From contig NZ_JAKZKX010000031.1 in NCBI RefSeq assembly GCF_022808715.1, forward strand, positions 1-42,690: a stretch of DNA of 42,690 bases, given 5' to 3'. Shown here piece by piece: positions 25,853 through 33,904 of the stretch (within the stretch, counting starts at the first letter, position 1; every line of letters begins with the position of its first letter). The notes under the pieces are model-generated. The model ran no database searches and had not been told where the DNA came from. It saw only the letters and a program-made list of their open reading frames with translations. The stretch comes from Fundidesulfovibrio agrisoli (GTDB taxonomy: Bacteria > Desulfobacterota > Desulfovibrionia > Desulfovibrionales > Desulfovibrionaceae). Made by a program: the position numbers and the translations under genes.

Positions 25853-25976
25853 CAGCCCGCCCTGAAATCGCCGCTGGCTGCGCCGCTTCAAAAAGGTCAA
25901 ACCCTCGCGTATGCCGAATACGCTCCGGCCTTGACTTTTTCTTGCCCCTCGCCGGCGGGTTTTTTGAACAGGCCGC
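25850..25976. repeat. MITE-like foldable repeat, copy 1
   Basis: A 127-base element beginning at the TAG stop of the aldo/keto reductase. It aligns without gaps to 33777-33904. An inner stem pairs about 25890-25900 with 25931-25941, and the right end reads TTTTTTGAACAGGC. The left outer arm has diverged from copy 2. The structure could also end transcription of the reductase gene in either direction. No transposase is present, so it would be a non-autonomous element. Confidence 0.75.
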
Positions 25977-26014
25977 ATGAATGGATTCGAGCTGGGGGCT
26001 GAAACGCCCCGGGA

Positions 26015-26041
26015 CGCCGGGCCTCCCCGCGAGGCCCGGCG
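26015..26041 (+). other. Strong hairpin in the lar operon leader
   Basis: A 10-bp perfect GC stem (arms GCCGGGCCT and AGGCCCGGC plus one flanking pair) with a seven-base loop ends 36 bases before the larC start codon. There is no T tract, so it is not a simple terminator. It may stabilise or attenuate the lar transcript. Confidence 0.45.
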
Positions 26042-26077
26042 CACGGGCCGGAAACCCGCGCGAAGGCGCAGGAAACC

Positions 26078-27442
26078 ATGAAGATACTGTATTACGACTG
26101 TTTCGCCGGAATCAGCGGGGACATGAACCTGGCCGCCATGATCGGCCTGGGCGTGGACCCGGATTACCTGCGGGGCGAGCTCTCCAGGCTGGGGCTGGAT
26201 CACGAGTTCGAGCTGGTTGTCTCCAAGGGTGCGCGCAGCGGCATCCACGGCGTCCGGGTGGACGTGGCCCTCAAGAACCAGGGCGGGCACGAGCATCACC
26301 ATGAGCACGGGCACGGCGAAGAATCCGGGCATGGGCGCGACCATCCCCATGAGCACGGGGGGCACGCGCACCATCACGGCCATTCGCACGAGCACGGCCA
26401 CAGCCATGCCCACGAGCACGAACATGGGCACGGGCACGAGCACGGCCACGACCACCATCACCATCACCACCATCACGCCCACAACCGCAACCTGGCGGAC
26501 ATCGAGGCCATCATCACGGGCAGCGGCCTCTCCGAGGCGGTGAAGCGCACCAGCCTGGCCATCTTCCGCAAGGTGGCAGAGGCCGAGGCCAAGGTCCACG
26601 GCAAGCCCATCGCCGAGGTGCACTTCCACGAGGTCGGGGCCACGGACTCCATCGTGGACATCGTGGGCGCGGCCGTCTGCCTGCACAGCCTGGGCGTGGA
26701 CGCGGTGTGGTCCTCCCCGGTGGAGCTGGGCGGCGGCTTCGTGCGCTGCGCCCACGGGCTGATCCCCGTTCCGGCCCCGGCCACGGCGGAGATCCTCCAG
26801 GGCGCGCCCACCACGCGCGGTGCCGCCCGGCACGAGGCCACCACCCCCACGGGCGCGGCCATCGTCGCCGCGCTGGCGGACGAATTCACCGCCACGCCAG
26901 CGCTCGTCGTGGAGAAGACGGCCTACGGCATCGGCCACCGCGAGGCGGAGATCCCCAACGTGCTGCGCGTGCAGCTGGCCCGCGCCGAGGCCCCGCAAAA
27001 GGCGGGCCGCGTCCAGGAGGCGCGCCTGCTGCAATGCAACATCGACGACATGACCGGCGAGGCTCTGGGCGTGGCCATGGACCTGCTCATGGAGGCCGGG
27101 GCCATGGACGTGCACTTCACGCCCATCCAGATGAAGAAGAACCGGCCCGCCACCTGCGTCTCCCTGCTGTGCTCCGCCAAGGACGAGGAACGCTTCAAGG
27201 AGCTGCTCTTCCGCCACACCACCACCCTGGGGGTGAAGAGCTTCCCGCTGGAAAAGACCGTGTTGGACGTCGGCTTCGAGCGCCTGGAGACTCCGCTGGG
27301 GCCGGTGACCATCAAGAACGCCCTGCGGGATGGCAAAGTGCTGCGCTCCAAGCCCGAACTGGAGGACTGCCGGGAGCTGGCCCGCCGCCACGGCCTGACC
27401 CTGGGCGAGGTCTACGCGGCCATCGCCGGGTGCCGGAAATGA
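26078..27442 (+). CDS. larC: LarC, nickel insertion into the pincer nucleotide
   Basis: A 454-residue LarC, encoded as one continuous frame rather than the frameshifted larC1/larC2 pair of some bacteria. The start MKILYYDCFAGISGDM, the EVHFHEVGATDSIVDIVG motif and the CNIDDMTGEALG region are family hallmarks. Residues 71-135 are a His-rich insert with 35 His, including eight in a row (126-133), suited to nickel storage. LarC is a CTP-dependent cyclometallase that places Ni in the cofactor made by LarB and LarE. AGGAAA precedes the ATG. It overlaps larE by four bases. This is the first gene of a three-gene operon ended by a terminator at 29144. Confidence 0.96.
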   Translation: MKILYYDCFAGISGDMNLAAMIGLGVDPDYLRGELSRLGLDHEFELVVSKGARSGIHGVRVDVALKNQGGHEHHHEHGHGEESGHGRDHPHEHGGHAHHHGHSHEHGHSHAHEHEHGHGHEHGHDHHHHHHHHAHNRNLADIEAIITGSGLSEAVKRTSLAIFRKVAEAEAKVHGKPIAEVHFHEVGATDSIVDIVGAAVCLHSLGVDAVWSSPVELGGGFVRCAHGLIPVPAPATAEILQGAPTTRGAARHEATTPTGAAIVAALADEFTATPALVVEKTAYGIGHREAEIPNVLRVQLARAEAPQKAGRVQEARLLQCNIDDMTGEALGVAMDLLMEAGAMDVHFTPIQMKKNRPATCVSLLCSAKDEERFKELLFRHTTTLGVKSFPLEKTVLDVGFERLETPLGPVTIKNALRDGKVLRSKPELEDCRELARRHGLTLGEVYAAIAGCRK

Positions 27443-28266
27443 GCGGGGAGGCAATGACGCACGCCATCCCGAAAGAGGAGAAGCTCCGCAACCTGCTCCG
27501 CTCCCTTGGGGGCATGGGCAAGGCGCTGGTGGCCTTCTCCGGCGGGCTGGACAGCACCTTCCTGCTGCACGCCGCCCGGGAGGCGCTGGGCGACGGCGCG
27601 CTGGCCGCGACCATCGTCACGGCCTACATGCCCGAGGCCGAACGCGAGGACGCAATACGGGCGGCCAAGGAAATGGGCGCGCGCCACCTGCTGCTGGAGG
27701 TTCCCTTCCCGGAAATCCTGCGCCACAACCCGCCGGAGCGCTGCTACCTCTGCAAGCGCACCCTTTTCGGCCTGCTCCGGGAGGCGGCCGCCGCCGAGGG
27801 CGTCGCCCACGTGCTGGACGGCACCAACCTGGACGACCTGGACGACTACCGCCCGGGCATGAAGGCCCTGGGGGAGCTTGGCATCGAAAGCCCGCTGCTG
27901 GCCGAGGGCCTGACCAAGCGCGACATCCGCGAGCTCTCGCGCGAACGGGGCCTGCCCGCGTGGGACAAGCCCGCCGGGGCCTGCCTGCTTTCGCGCATCC
28001 CCCACGGTGTCGTGGTGGAGGACGCGGAGCTCAAGCGCATCGACCAGGCCGAATCTTTTCTGAAGGAAATCGGCTTCGCGGCCGTGCGCCTGCGCAGCCA
28101 CGGGGACCTGGCCCGCATCGAGGTGCCGCGTGAGCTGGTGGGCGAGTTGGTGGAGGCCGACAGGCGCCACGGCATCGACGCCCGGCTCAAGACCCTGGGC
28201 TACCGCCACGTGGCCGTGGACCTGGGCGGCTACCGCATGGGCAGCCTCAACGAACAAACGCCGTAG
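27439..28266 (+). CDS. larE: LarE, sulfur transferase for the nickel-pincer cofactor
   Basis: A 275-residue PP-loop ATPase with SGGLDS (34-39). LarE adenylates and then sulfurates the carboxylates of the LarB product. Three Cys are placed as in the iron-sulfur type of LarE: CYLC (102, 105) and the Cys in AGACLLSR (182). In the sacrificial type a single Cys gives up its sulfur; in the three-Cys type a [4Fe-4S] cluster carries an extra sulfide. The pattern therefore predicts a catalytic enzyme. The ATG at 27439 overlaps the larC stop (ATGA). An ATG at 27454 is possible, but GGGGAGG lies only two bases from it. Confidence 0.93.
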   Translation: MSGEAMTHAIPKEEKLRNLLRSLGGMGKALVAFSGGLDSTFLLHAAREALGDGALAATIVTAYMPEAEREDAIRAAKEMGARHLLLEVPFPEILRHNPPERCYLCKRTLFGLLREAAAAEGVAHVLDGTNLDDLDDYRPGMKALGELGIESPLLAEGLTKRDIRELSRERGLPAWDKPAGACLLSRIPHGVVVEDAELKRIDQAESFLKEIGFAAVRLRSHGDLARIEVPRELVGELVEADRRHGIDARLKTLGYRHVAVDLGGYRMGSLNEQTP

Positions 28267-28284
28267 GCTGGAAATACATCGCAC

Positions 28285-29040
28285 ATGGACAAGCACGAGA
28301 ATCTGAGGAAGCTGCTGGCCGGCATCAAGGACGGCAGCCTGGACGTGGAGCAGGGCCTGGAGCGCCTGCGCGACCTGCCCTTCCTGGACATGGGCCACAC
28401 CAAGATCGACCTGCACCGCGCCCTGCGCAACGGCTTCCCCGAGGTGATCTACGGCGAGGGCAAGACCCCGCAGCAGGTGGGCGAAATATTCAAGCGCATG
28501 GGCGAGCACGCCAACGTGCTGGCCACGCGGGTTTCGCCTGAAATGGCGGAGCACGTGCGCTCCGTCTGCCCCGAGGTTCGCTACAACCCCCTGGGCCGGA
28601 CCCTGACTTTGGTGCGGGGCGAGATCCATTACAAGGAAGGCGAGGTGGCCATCGTCACCGCCGGCACCTCGGACCTGCCCGTGGCCGAAGAGGCCAGGGA
28701 GACCTGCGAGATGCTCGGCAGCCACGCCACCGTGATCTCGGACGTGGGCGTGGCGGGCATCCACCGCCTGCTGGACCGCCTGGGGCACATCCGCAAGGCC
28801 CGGGTCATCATCGTGGTTGCGGGCATGGAGGGGGCCCTGGCCAGCGTGGTGGGCGGGCTGGTGCAGCAGCCCATCGTGGCGGTGCCGACCTCCGTGGGTT
28901 ACGGCGCGGCCCTGGGCGGGCTCTCGGCGCTCCTCGGCATGCTCACCTCCTGCGCCAGCGGCGTGACCGTGGTGAACATCGACAACGGCTTCGGCGCGGC
29001 CTGCGCGGCCTGCAAGATCAACAACCTCTTCCCGGCCTGA
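28285..29040 (+). CDS. larB: LarB, nicotinate mononucleotide carboxylase/hydrolase
   Basis: A 251-residue protein related to the PurE class of AIR carboxylases in its C-terminal half (VTAGTSDLPVAEEA, then GMEGALASVVGGL and VPTSVGYG). LarB carboxylates nicotinic acid adenine dinucleotide and releases AMP, the first step to the nickel-pincer cofactor. The start lies 18 bases after the larE stop with only a weak purine stretch (TGGAA), suggesting coupling to larE. With larC and larE the biosynthetic set is complete, but no LarA-type racemase or other user is encoded nearby. Confidence 0.95.
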   Translation: MDKHENLRKLLAGIKDGSLDVEQGLERLRDLPFLDMGHTKIDLHRALRNGFPEVIYGEGKTPQQVGEIFKRMGEHANVLATRVSPEMAEHVRSVCPEVRYNPLGRTLTLVRGEIHYKEGEVAIVTAGTSDLPVAEEARETCEMLGSHATVISDVGVAGIHRLLDRLGHIRKARVIIVVAGMEGALASVVGGLVQQPIVAVPTSVGYGAALGGLSALLGMLTSCASGVTVVNIDNGFGAACAACKINNLFPA

Positions 29041-29143
29041 GCGGGCGGGCGTTTCAGCCGCAGGGGACGGGCCGCAGGCCGGGAGCCCGGCAACGCGGTC
29101 CCTCCCGGCGGCCTGTCATGACAACGCTGCCAAGGCGCAAGAG

Positions 29144-29188
29144 AAAGCCTGGCCCGGCGGGGGGGGGTCCCGCGCCGGGCCAGGCTTT
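29144..29188 (+). terminator. lar operon terminator
   Basis: A perfect 16-bp inverted repeat (29144-29159 with 29173-29188) closes a 13-base G-rich loop and ends in TTTT. It lies 104 bases after larB. The rest of the 320-base larB-arsR gap shows nothing but the arsR promoter. Confidence 0.85.
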
Positions 29189-29306
29189 TGCCGTTGGAGG
29201 GCCATCCTCCCCTCCGGCCGCAATCCGCCCTGAGCCTGGCAAACCCTTGGCCCAGGCGGCAAGAGGGCAATTTTCATCGCGGTGAAGTAGTTTGCCCCGT
29301 CCGCGC

Positions 29307-29350
29307 TTGACGTCCGAAAAAACCGAGCATATAGCCAAATTCAAATATGG
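29307..29350 (+). promoter_or_regulatory. arsR promoter and probable ArsR operator
   Basis: TTGACG (29307-29312) and TATAGC (29330-29335) are spaced by 17 bases, a good sigma-70 promoter. Overlapping the last -10 base is an imperfect dyad, CCAAATTCAAATATGG (29335-29350, 12 of 16 positions symmetric), of the size and position used by ArsR repressors. Transcription would begin near 29342, which excludes upstream start codons for arsR. Confidence 0.7.
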
Positions 29351-29360
29351 AGATACGCGC

Positions 29361-29714
29361 ATGAAGCCTTTTCTTCGCCTCATGAAGGCCCTGTCCGACG
29401 CCAACCGGGTCAAGATCGTCAAGATGCTCAAGCGCAGGCCCATGTGCGTCTGCGAGCTGCAGACGGCGCTCGGCGTGGCGCAGCCCACGGTCTCCAACCA
29501 CCTCAAGGTGCTTGAGGACGCCGGGCTGGTCGAGAGCGCCAAGGCGGGCCAGTGGGTGAACTATTCGCTGGCCGAAGGGGAGAGCGCCTACGCGCGCGCG
29601 CTCCTTCAGCACCTGGAGACCTGGCTGGAGGACGACCCCGAGATCGCCCGGCTGCTGTCCGGGCTGGACGACATCCGGCGCGAGAACATCTGCTCCGTGA
29701 AGCCCGCCAAATAG
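29361..29714 (+). CDS. arsR: ArsR-family metalloregulatory repressor
   Basis: A 117-residue winged-helix repressor. The metal site motif MCVCEL (Cys29, Cys31) matches the ELCVCDL site of As(III)/Sb(III)-sensing ArsR. The recognition helix region is GVAQPTVSNHLKVLEDAGLV. Binding of arsenite should release it from the operator. The ATG at 29361 follows TGGAGA by seven bases and lies just after the predicted transcription start; an in-frame ATG at 29292 lies upstream of the promoter and is rejected. First gene of a long plus-strand operon (next start 22 bases on). Confidence 0.93.
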   Translation: MKPFLRLMKALSDANRVKIVKMLKRRPMCVCELQTALGVAQPTVSNHLKVLEDAGLVESAKAGQWVNYSLAEGESAYARALLQHLETWLEDDPEIARLLSGLDDIRRENICSVKPAK

Positions 29715-29736
29715 GCGGCAAGGCGGGGAGGAACAC

Positions 29737-30864
29737 ATGAACGACCTGAGGGAACTTCGCATCGATTCCATGGGAGGCGGCATGCCCGGCCCTGGAGCGA
29801 CACCGGCGCCGCCCGCGCCCGACAAAGGGGCCGGAGAGGCCGGACAGGCCGGTATGGCGCGAATCCTGGCCCTGGGCATCGCGGCGCTGGCCCTGTGGAT
29901 CGCCGTGTACACGCACCTGGAGGCCTGGGCCGACGCCGCGACCTACGGCCTGCTCGGGCTGGAGAGGGGCTCGGCCTTCGCCGCGGCCCTGGCCTTCTTC
30001 CTGTACGACGGCCCCAAGGTGCTGCTCCTTTTGACCCTGGTGGTGTTCGGCGTCGGGATCATCCGCTCCTTCTTCACGGCGGCCCGCGCCCGCAGGCTGC
30101 TGGCCGGGCGCGGCGAGGCCGTGGGCAATGTCCTGGCGGCCCTGCTGGGCATCGTCACGCCCTTCTGCTCCTGTTCGGCCGTGCCGCTCTTCGTGGGCTT
30201 CGTCACGGCGGGGGTGCCCCTGGGCGTCACCTTCTCCTTCCTGGTGAGCGCTCCCATGGTCAACGAGGTGGCCCTTGTGCTGCTCTACGGGCTCATGGGC
30301 TGGAAGGTGGCCGGGCTGTACCTGCTCACGGGCCTGCTGGTGGCCATGGTCAGCGGCTGGGTCATCGGCAGGCTGAAGATGGAGGGCCACCTGGAGGAGT
30401 GGGTGCGCCTGATCCACGCCGGGCAGGACCAGCCCGAGGTAGAGCCGGGCTGGCCGGGACGGGTGCGCGCGGGGCTCGAAGCGGTCAGGGACATCGTGGG
30501 CCGGACCTGGCCCTGGGTGCTGGCGGGCATCGCCGTGGGCGCGGGCATCCACGGCTACGTGCCCGAGGGGTTCATGGCCTCCATCATGGGCCGCGACGCC
30601 TGGTGGTCGGTGCTCGCGGCCGTGGCCCTCGGCGTCCCCATGTATTCCAACGCCGCCGGTATCATACCCGTGGTGCACGCGCTCCTGGAGAAGGGGGCGG
30701 CCCTGGGCACGGTGCTGGCCTTCATGATGAGCGTCATCGCCCTTTCCCTGCCGGAGACGATCATCCTGCGGAAGGTGCTCAAGCCGCGCCTGCTCTTCAC
30801 CTTCGTGGGCGTCGTGTCTCTGGGCATCCTGCTGGTGGGCTACCTGTTCAACCTCATCCTGTAA
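29737..30864 (+). CDS. DUF318/ArsP-type permease
   Basis: A 375-residue membrane protein. A Pro/Gly-rich cytoplasmic tail (1-40) leads to about eight membrane segments. The hallmark TPFCSCSAVPLF (about 141-152) and a second half with VPMYSNAAGIIP identify the DUF318 permease family. Members export trivalent organoarsenicals (ArsP) or other soft metal ions, using Cys in this motif. CGGGGAGGA precedes the ATG. It lies between arsR and a tiny CXXC thioredoxin, an arrangement seen repeatedly in anaerobes. Whether it carries methylarsenite, arsenite-thiol adducts or another metal cannot be told. Confidence 0.87.
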   Translation: MNDLRELRIDSMGGGMPGPGATPAPPAPDKGAGEAGQAGMARILALGIAALALWIAVYTHLEAWADAATYGLLGLERGSAFAAALAFFLYDGPKVLLLLTLVVFGVGIIRSFFTAARARRLLAGRGEAVGNVLAALLGIVTPFCSCSAVPLFVGFVTAGVPLGVTFSFLVSAPMVNEVALVLLYGLMGWKVAGLYLLTGLLVAMVSGWVIGRLKMEGHLEEWVRLIHAGQDQPEVEPGWPGRVRAGLEAVRDIVGRTWPWVLAGIAVGAGIHGYVPEGFMASIMGRDAWWSVLAAVALGVPMYSNAAGIIPVVHALLEKGAALGTVLAFMMSVIALSLPETIILRKVLKPRLLFTFVGVVSLGILLVGYLFNLIL

Positions 30865-30879
30865 CGCGGGGAGGATTCC

Positions 30880-31113
30880 ATGGAGATCAAGGTGCTGGGG
30901 CCGGGCTGCCCCAAATGCCACGAGGCCGAGAAGCGCGTCCGGGAGGTCGTGGCCGAGCTTGGCGCGGACGCCACGGTGGCCAAGGTCTCTGACTTTCAGG
31001 AAATCGCACGGATGGGGGTGTTCTCGACCCCGGCCGTGGCCATCGACGGCGAGGTGAAGTGCGTCGGCAAGGTGCCGTCCAAGGCGGAGATCGCCGCCTG
31101 GATCAACGCATAA
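30880..31113 (+). CDS. Small thioredoxin-like disulfide protein
   Basis: A 77-residue thioredoxin-fold protein with GPGCPKC (Cys10, Cys13), a cis-Pro in FSTPAVAIDG and no signal peptide. It belongs to the 'redox-active disulfide protein 2' group, about the size of glutaredoxin. The ribosome binding site GGGGAGGA is strong and the gene starts 15 bases after the permease stop. It is likely a cytoplasmic thiol donor or metal handler for the permease or the neighbouring DGC protein. Confidence 0.88.
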   Translation: MEIKVLGPGCPKCHEAEKRVREVVAELGADATVAKVSDFQEIARMGVFSTPAVAIDGEVKCVGKVPSKAEIAAWINA

Positions 31114-31130
31114 GGATACTGGAGGCCGCA

Positions 31131-31523
31131 ATGAACGCTCCGTGCTGCTCGAAAGACCGTGAAGTCATGATCCTGGCCTGCTCCGGGGGCTCCAACGTGG
31201 GGCAGTTGACGAACCAGGCCGCCGTTGAGCTCACGCGCGAAGGCTTCGGGAAGATGTTCTGCCTGGCCGGAATCGGCGGGGGCCTGGGCGGGTTCGTCAA
31301 GTCCGCCAAGGAGACTCCCCGGGTCATGGTGCTCGACGGCTGCCAGGTCGGCTGCGCCAAGGCCATTCTGGAGCGCGAGGGGATACCGTTGCAACATCAC
31401 GTGATCGTAACCGACCTGGGCATAGAGAAAGTGAAGGACAGGCAGCTCGCCCTGAACCGTGAGGACGTGCTCACGGTCATGCGGGCCGGGAAGGCCTCCG
31501 TCGGCGAGGGGGCCGGGCTGTAA
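31131..31523 (+). CDS. DGC-domain putative zinc-binding protein (first copy)
   Basis: A 130-residue cytoplasmic protein of the DGC family (PF08859), named for its Asp-Gly-Cys motif, here in VLDGCQVGCAK. Other conserved Cys are in NAPCCS, ILACSGG and MFCLAGIGG. Family function is unsettled; metal binding is predicted from the Cys pattern. CTGGAGG lies before the ATG at 31131, and an earlier in-frame start is not needed. Its stop overlaps the next start as TAATG. A distant paralogue sits at 36063-36620. Confidence 0.85.
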   Translation: MNAPCCSKDREVMILACSGGSNVGQLTNQAAVELTREGFGKMFCLAGIGGGLGGFVKSAKETPRVMVLDGCQVGCAKAILEREGIPLQHHVIVTDLGIEKVKDRQLALNREDVLTVMRAGKASVGEGAGL

Positions 31524-31909
31524 TGGGCGGGGTGTTTCGCGCGGCGCTCGCCCTGGCGTTTGCGGCGTGCCTTGCCGCGCAGGGCCTTGCCGTACAGGCC
31601 ATGGCCGGACCCATCCCGGAGGTGCCCGCCAGGGGACAGGTGACCATGGTGGACCTGGGGGCCAAGGCCTGCATCCCATGCAAGATGATGATCCCGGTGA
31701 TGGACGCGCTGGAGAAGGACTACGCGGGCAAGGCGGCCATCGTCTTCATCGACGTCTGGGAGAACCCGGAGCAAAGCAAGGCCTTCGGGATCAGGGCCAT
31801 CCCCACGCAGATATTCTACGGCAAGGACGGCAAGGAGACGTACCGGCACGAGGGTTTCTTCGACAAGAAATCCATAACCGAAATCCTGGACAGGCTTTTG
31901 GCCCAGTAG
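31523..31909 (+). CDS. Exported thioredoxin-like protein
   Basis: A 128-residue thioredoxin-fold protein with a signal peptide (residues 1-28, AMA). The active site is KACIPCKMM (Cys50, Cys53), with cis-Pro in IRAIPTQIFY and a FIDVWENPE segment. Cleavage would place it in the periplasm, or anchored by its hydrophobic N-terminus. It is directly followed by a CcdA-like protein, the usual supplier of electrons to periplasmic thioredoxins. One base of overlap with the previous stop (TAATG) indicates translational coupling. Confidence 0.9.
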   Translation: MGGVFRAALALAFAACLAAQGLAVQAMAGPIPEVPARGQVTMVDLGAKACIPCKMMIPVMDALEKDYAGKAAIVFIDVWENPEQSKAFGIRAIPTQIFYGKDGKETYRHEGFFDKKSITEILDRLLAQ

Positions 31910-31919
31910 GGAACCCACG

Positions 31920-32627
31920 GTGCTCGACCAGCTCTTCCTGACGATCAACGCCTGGATGGTGGACAGCTTCGCCGTGGCCGCCGCGGGCTGCTTCCTCTGG
32001 GGCGTGGTGAGCGTGCTCTTCAGCCCGTGCCACCTGGCCTCCATCCCGCTCATCGTGGGCTACGTGGCGGGGCAGGGGCGGTTGATACGGGGCAGGGAGG
32101 CCGTCAAATACGCCCTGGCGTTCACCTCCGGGCTGTTCCTGACCATCGCCGTTGTCGGCGTGGCCTGCTCCCTGCTGGGGCGGATGCTCGGGGACATCGG
32201 CCCCTACTGGACCATCGCCGTGGGCGCGGCCCTGGTCTGGCTCGCCCTGGACATGCTCGGGGTGGCCAGGTGTTCCATGTCCGGGGGGCTGATGGGGCGC
32301 ATGAAGGTCAGGGGCGTGGGCGGGGCGTTCCTGCTGGGCCTCGCCTACGGGGTGCTTTCGGGCTCCTGCACGTTCGGCTTCATCGCCCCGATCCTGGCCA
32401 TCATCACCATCCAGCAGAAGGTGATGACGGGTGTGGCCCTGATCGTGCTGTTCGGCGTGGGGCACTGCGCGCCCATAGCGGCGGCGGGCAGCTCCACGGC
32501 CCTGGTGCGGCGCTGGCTGGAGAACAGGGCCGTGCGCCAGGGCGGGGACTGGTTCCGCAAGGGCGCGGGCGGCATGATCGCGTTGCTGGGCATCTATTTC
32601 ATCGCCAGGCCTTTTTTTGGGGCCTGA
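31920..32627 (+). CDS. CcdA/DsbD-type thiol electron transporter
   Basis: A 235-residue membrane protein with six hydrophobic segments. Each half has the conserved Cys of this family: SPCHLASIPLI (Cys37) and GSCTFGFIAPIL (about 149), which together form the disulfide that carries electrons across the membrane. It would move reducing equivalents from cytoplasmic thioredoxin to the exported thioredoxin encoded just upstream. GTG start at 31920, 10 bases after the previous stop, with AGGGA upstream. Its place inside an arsenic operon, not a cytochrome c operon, points to a role in keeping metalloid or thiol targets reduced. Confidence 0.9.
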   Translation: MLDQLFLTINAWMVDSFAVAAAGCFLWGVVSVLFSPCHLASIPLIVGYVAGQGRLIRGREAVKYALAFTSGLFLTIAVVGVACSLLGRMLGDIGPYWTIAVGAALVWLALDMLGVARCSMSGGLMGRMKVRGVGGAFLLGLAYGVLSGSCTFGFIAPILAIITIQQKVMTGVALIVLFGVGHCAPIAAAGSSTALVRRWLENRAVRQGGDWFRKGAGGMIALLGIYFIARPFFGA

Positions 32628-32687
32628 ACCCGGATATGCCGATTTGCAGGGCATCTTGAAAGCCAACGATAGGCCTGGAGGCCGCAC

Positions 32688-33779
32688 ATGACGGAAAGCA
32701 TCACGAAAAAACTCTCCTTTCTGGACCGCTACCTGACCCTGTGGATCTTCGCGGCCATGTTCGCGGGCGTGCTCATGGGCTGGGCCATGCCCGGCGTGCG
32801 CGGCGTGGTGGAGTTCTTCCAGGTGGGCACCACCAACATCCCCATCGCCATCGGGCTCATCCTGATGATGTATCCGCCCCTGGCCAAGGTGAAGTACGAG
32901 AAGCTGGGCCAGGTGTTCGGCAACGCGCGGGTGCTGGGGCTCTCCCTGGTGCAGAACTGGGTCATCGGGCCGGTGCTCATGTTCCTGCTGGCCATCGCCT
33001 TCCTCTCCGGCCATCACGAGTACATGGTGGGGCTCATCCTCATCGGGCTGGCCCGCTGCATCGCCATGGTCATCGTCTGGAACGACCTGGCCTCGGGCGA
33101 CCGCGAGTACTGCGCGGGGCTGGTGGCCTTCAACTCCATCTTCCAGGTGCTGTTCTTCTCGGTCTACGCGTGGCTGTTCATCACCTATCTGCCCGGCGTC
33201 CTGGGTTTGAAGGGCGTGGCGGTGGACATCTCCATGGGGCAGATCGCCCAGAGCGTGTTCATTTACCTGGGCATCCCCTTCCTGGCAGGCATGGCCTCGC
33301 GGTTCTTGGGCTTGAAGCTGAAAGGACAGCAGTGGTACGAGGAGGTCTTCCTGCCCAGGATCAGCCCCATCACGCTCACGGCGCTGCTCTTCACCATCCT
33401 GGTGATGTTCTCGCTCAAGGGCGAGTACATCGTGCGCCTGCCTTTCGACGTGGTGCGGGTGGCCATCCCCCTGTGCGTGTACTTCCTGGTCATGTTCGCG
33501 GCCTCGTTCTGGCTCTCCTGGAAGGCCGGGGCCACCTACGAGCAGTCGGCCACGCTCTCCTTCACGGCGGCCTCCAACAACTTCGAGCTGGCCATCGCCG
33601 TGGCCGTGGCCGTGTTCGGCATCGACTCCGGCCAGGCCTTCGCCGCGGTGATCGGGCCCCTGGTGGAGGTGCCCGTGCTCATCGCCCTGGTGAACGTGGC
33701 CCTGTGGATCAGGCGCAGGTGGTTCCCCCACGCGGTCGAGACGCCGCTGGGCGTGTGCCACGTCTCCTGCAAACCCTAG
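32688..33779 (+). CDS. acr3: ACR3-family arsenite efflux pump
   Basis: A 363-residue transporter with ten predicted membrane segments. [15 protein letters not shown] (Cys near 124) holds the Cys essential for arsenite transport in ACR3 proteins; [18 protein letters not shown] is also conserved. It exports As(III) using the proton gradient. CTGGAGG precedes the ATG. It begins 60 bases after the CcdA-like gene and its TAG stop is the first triplet of a repeat element, which separates it from arsC. Confidence 0.95.
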   Translation: MTESITKKLSFLDRYLTLWIFAAMFAGVLMGWAMPGVRGVVEFFQVGTTNIPIAIGLILMMYPPLAKVKYEKLGQVFGNARVLGLSLVQNWVIGPVLMFLLAIAFLSGHHEYMVGLILIGLARCIAMVIVWNDLASGDREYCAGLVAFNSIFQVLFFSVYAWLFITYLPGVLGLKGVAVDISMGQIAQSVFIYLGIPFLAGMASRFLGLKLKGQQWYEEVFLPRISPITLTALLFTILVMFSLKGEYIVRLPFDVVRVAIPLCVYFLVMFAASFWLSWKAGATYEQSATLSFTAASNNFELAIAVAVAVFGIDSGQAFAAVIGPLVEVPVLIALVNVALWIRRRWFPHAVETPLGVCHVSCKP

Positions 33780-33904
33780 CAGCCTGTTGAAAAATCCCCG
33801 CTGGCGGCGTCGCTTCGAAAAAGCCGAACCCTCGCGCAGGATAACTACGCATCGGGCTCGGCTTTTTCTCGCGCCTTGCCGGCAGGTATTTTGAACAGGC
33901 TACA
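33777..33904. repeat. MITE-like foldable repeat, copy 2
   Basis: A 128-base element between acr3 and arsC, matching 25850-25976 without gaps. Outer arms AGCCTGTTGAAAA and TTTTGAACAGGCT form near-perfect terminal inverted repeats, and an inner 11-bp perfect stem pairs 33817-33827 with 33858-33868. The whole folds as one long hairpin. It starts exactly at the acr3 stop codon. It may block read-through into arsC; a TACAAT at its right boundary (33901-33906) might serve as a -10 element. Confidence 0.8.

Noticed and set aside
26280-26483. Dense CAC/CAT/GAG repetition that looks like a DNA repeat array
   Set aside because: It is the codon pattern of the His-rich LarC insert; units are irregular and there are no spacers, so it is not a CRISPR or satellite.
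24404-27454. Long minus-strand open frame opposite the reductase and larC
   Set aside because: The product is a mirror of the coding strand, with Val/Met repeats arising from the complement of the His-rich larC insert.
27454-27456. Second ATG of larE as the true start
   Set aside because: GGGGAGG is only two bases before it, which is too close; the ATG overlapping the larC stop (27439) is preferred, though the difference is only five residues.
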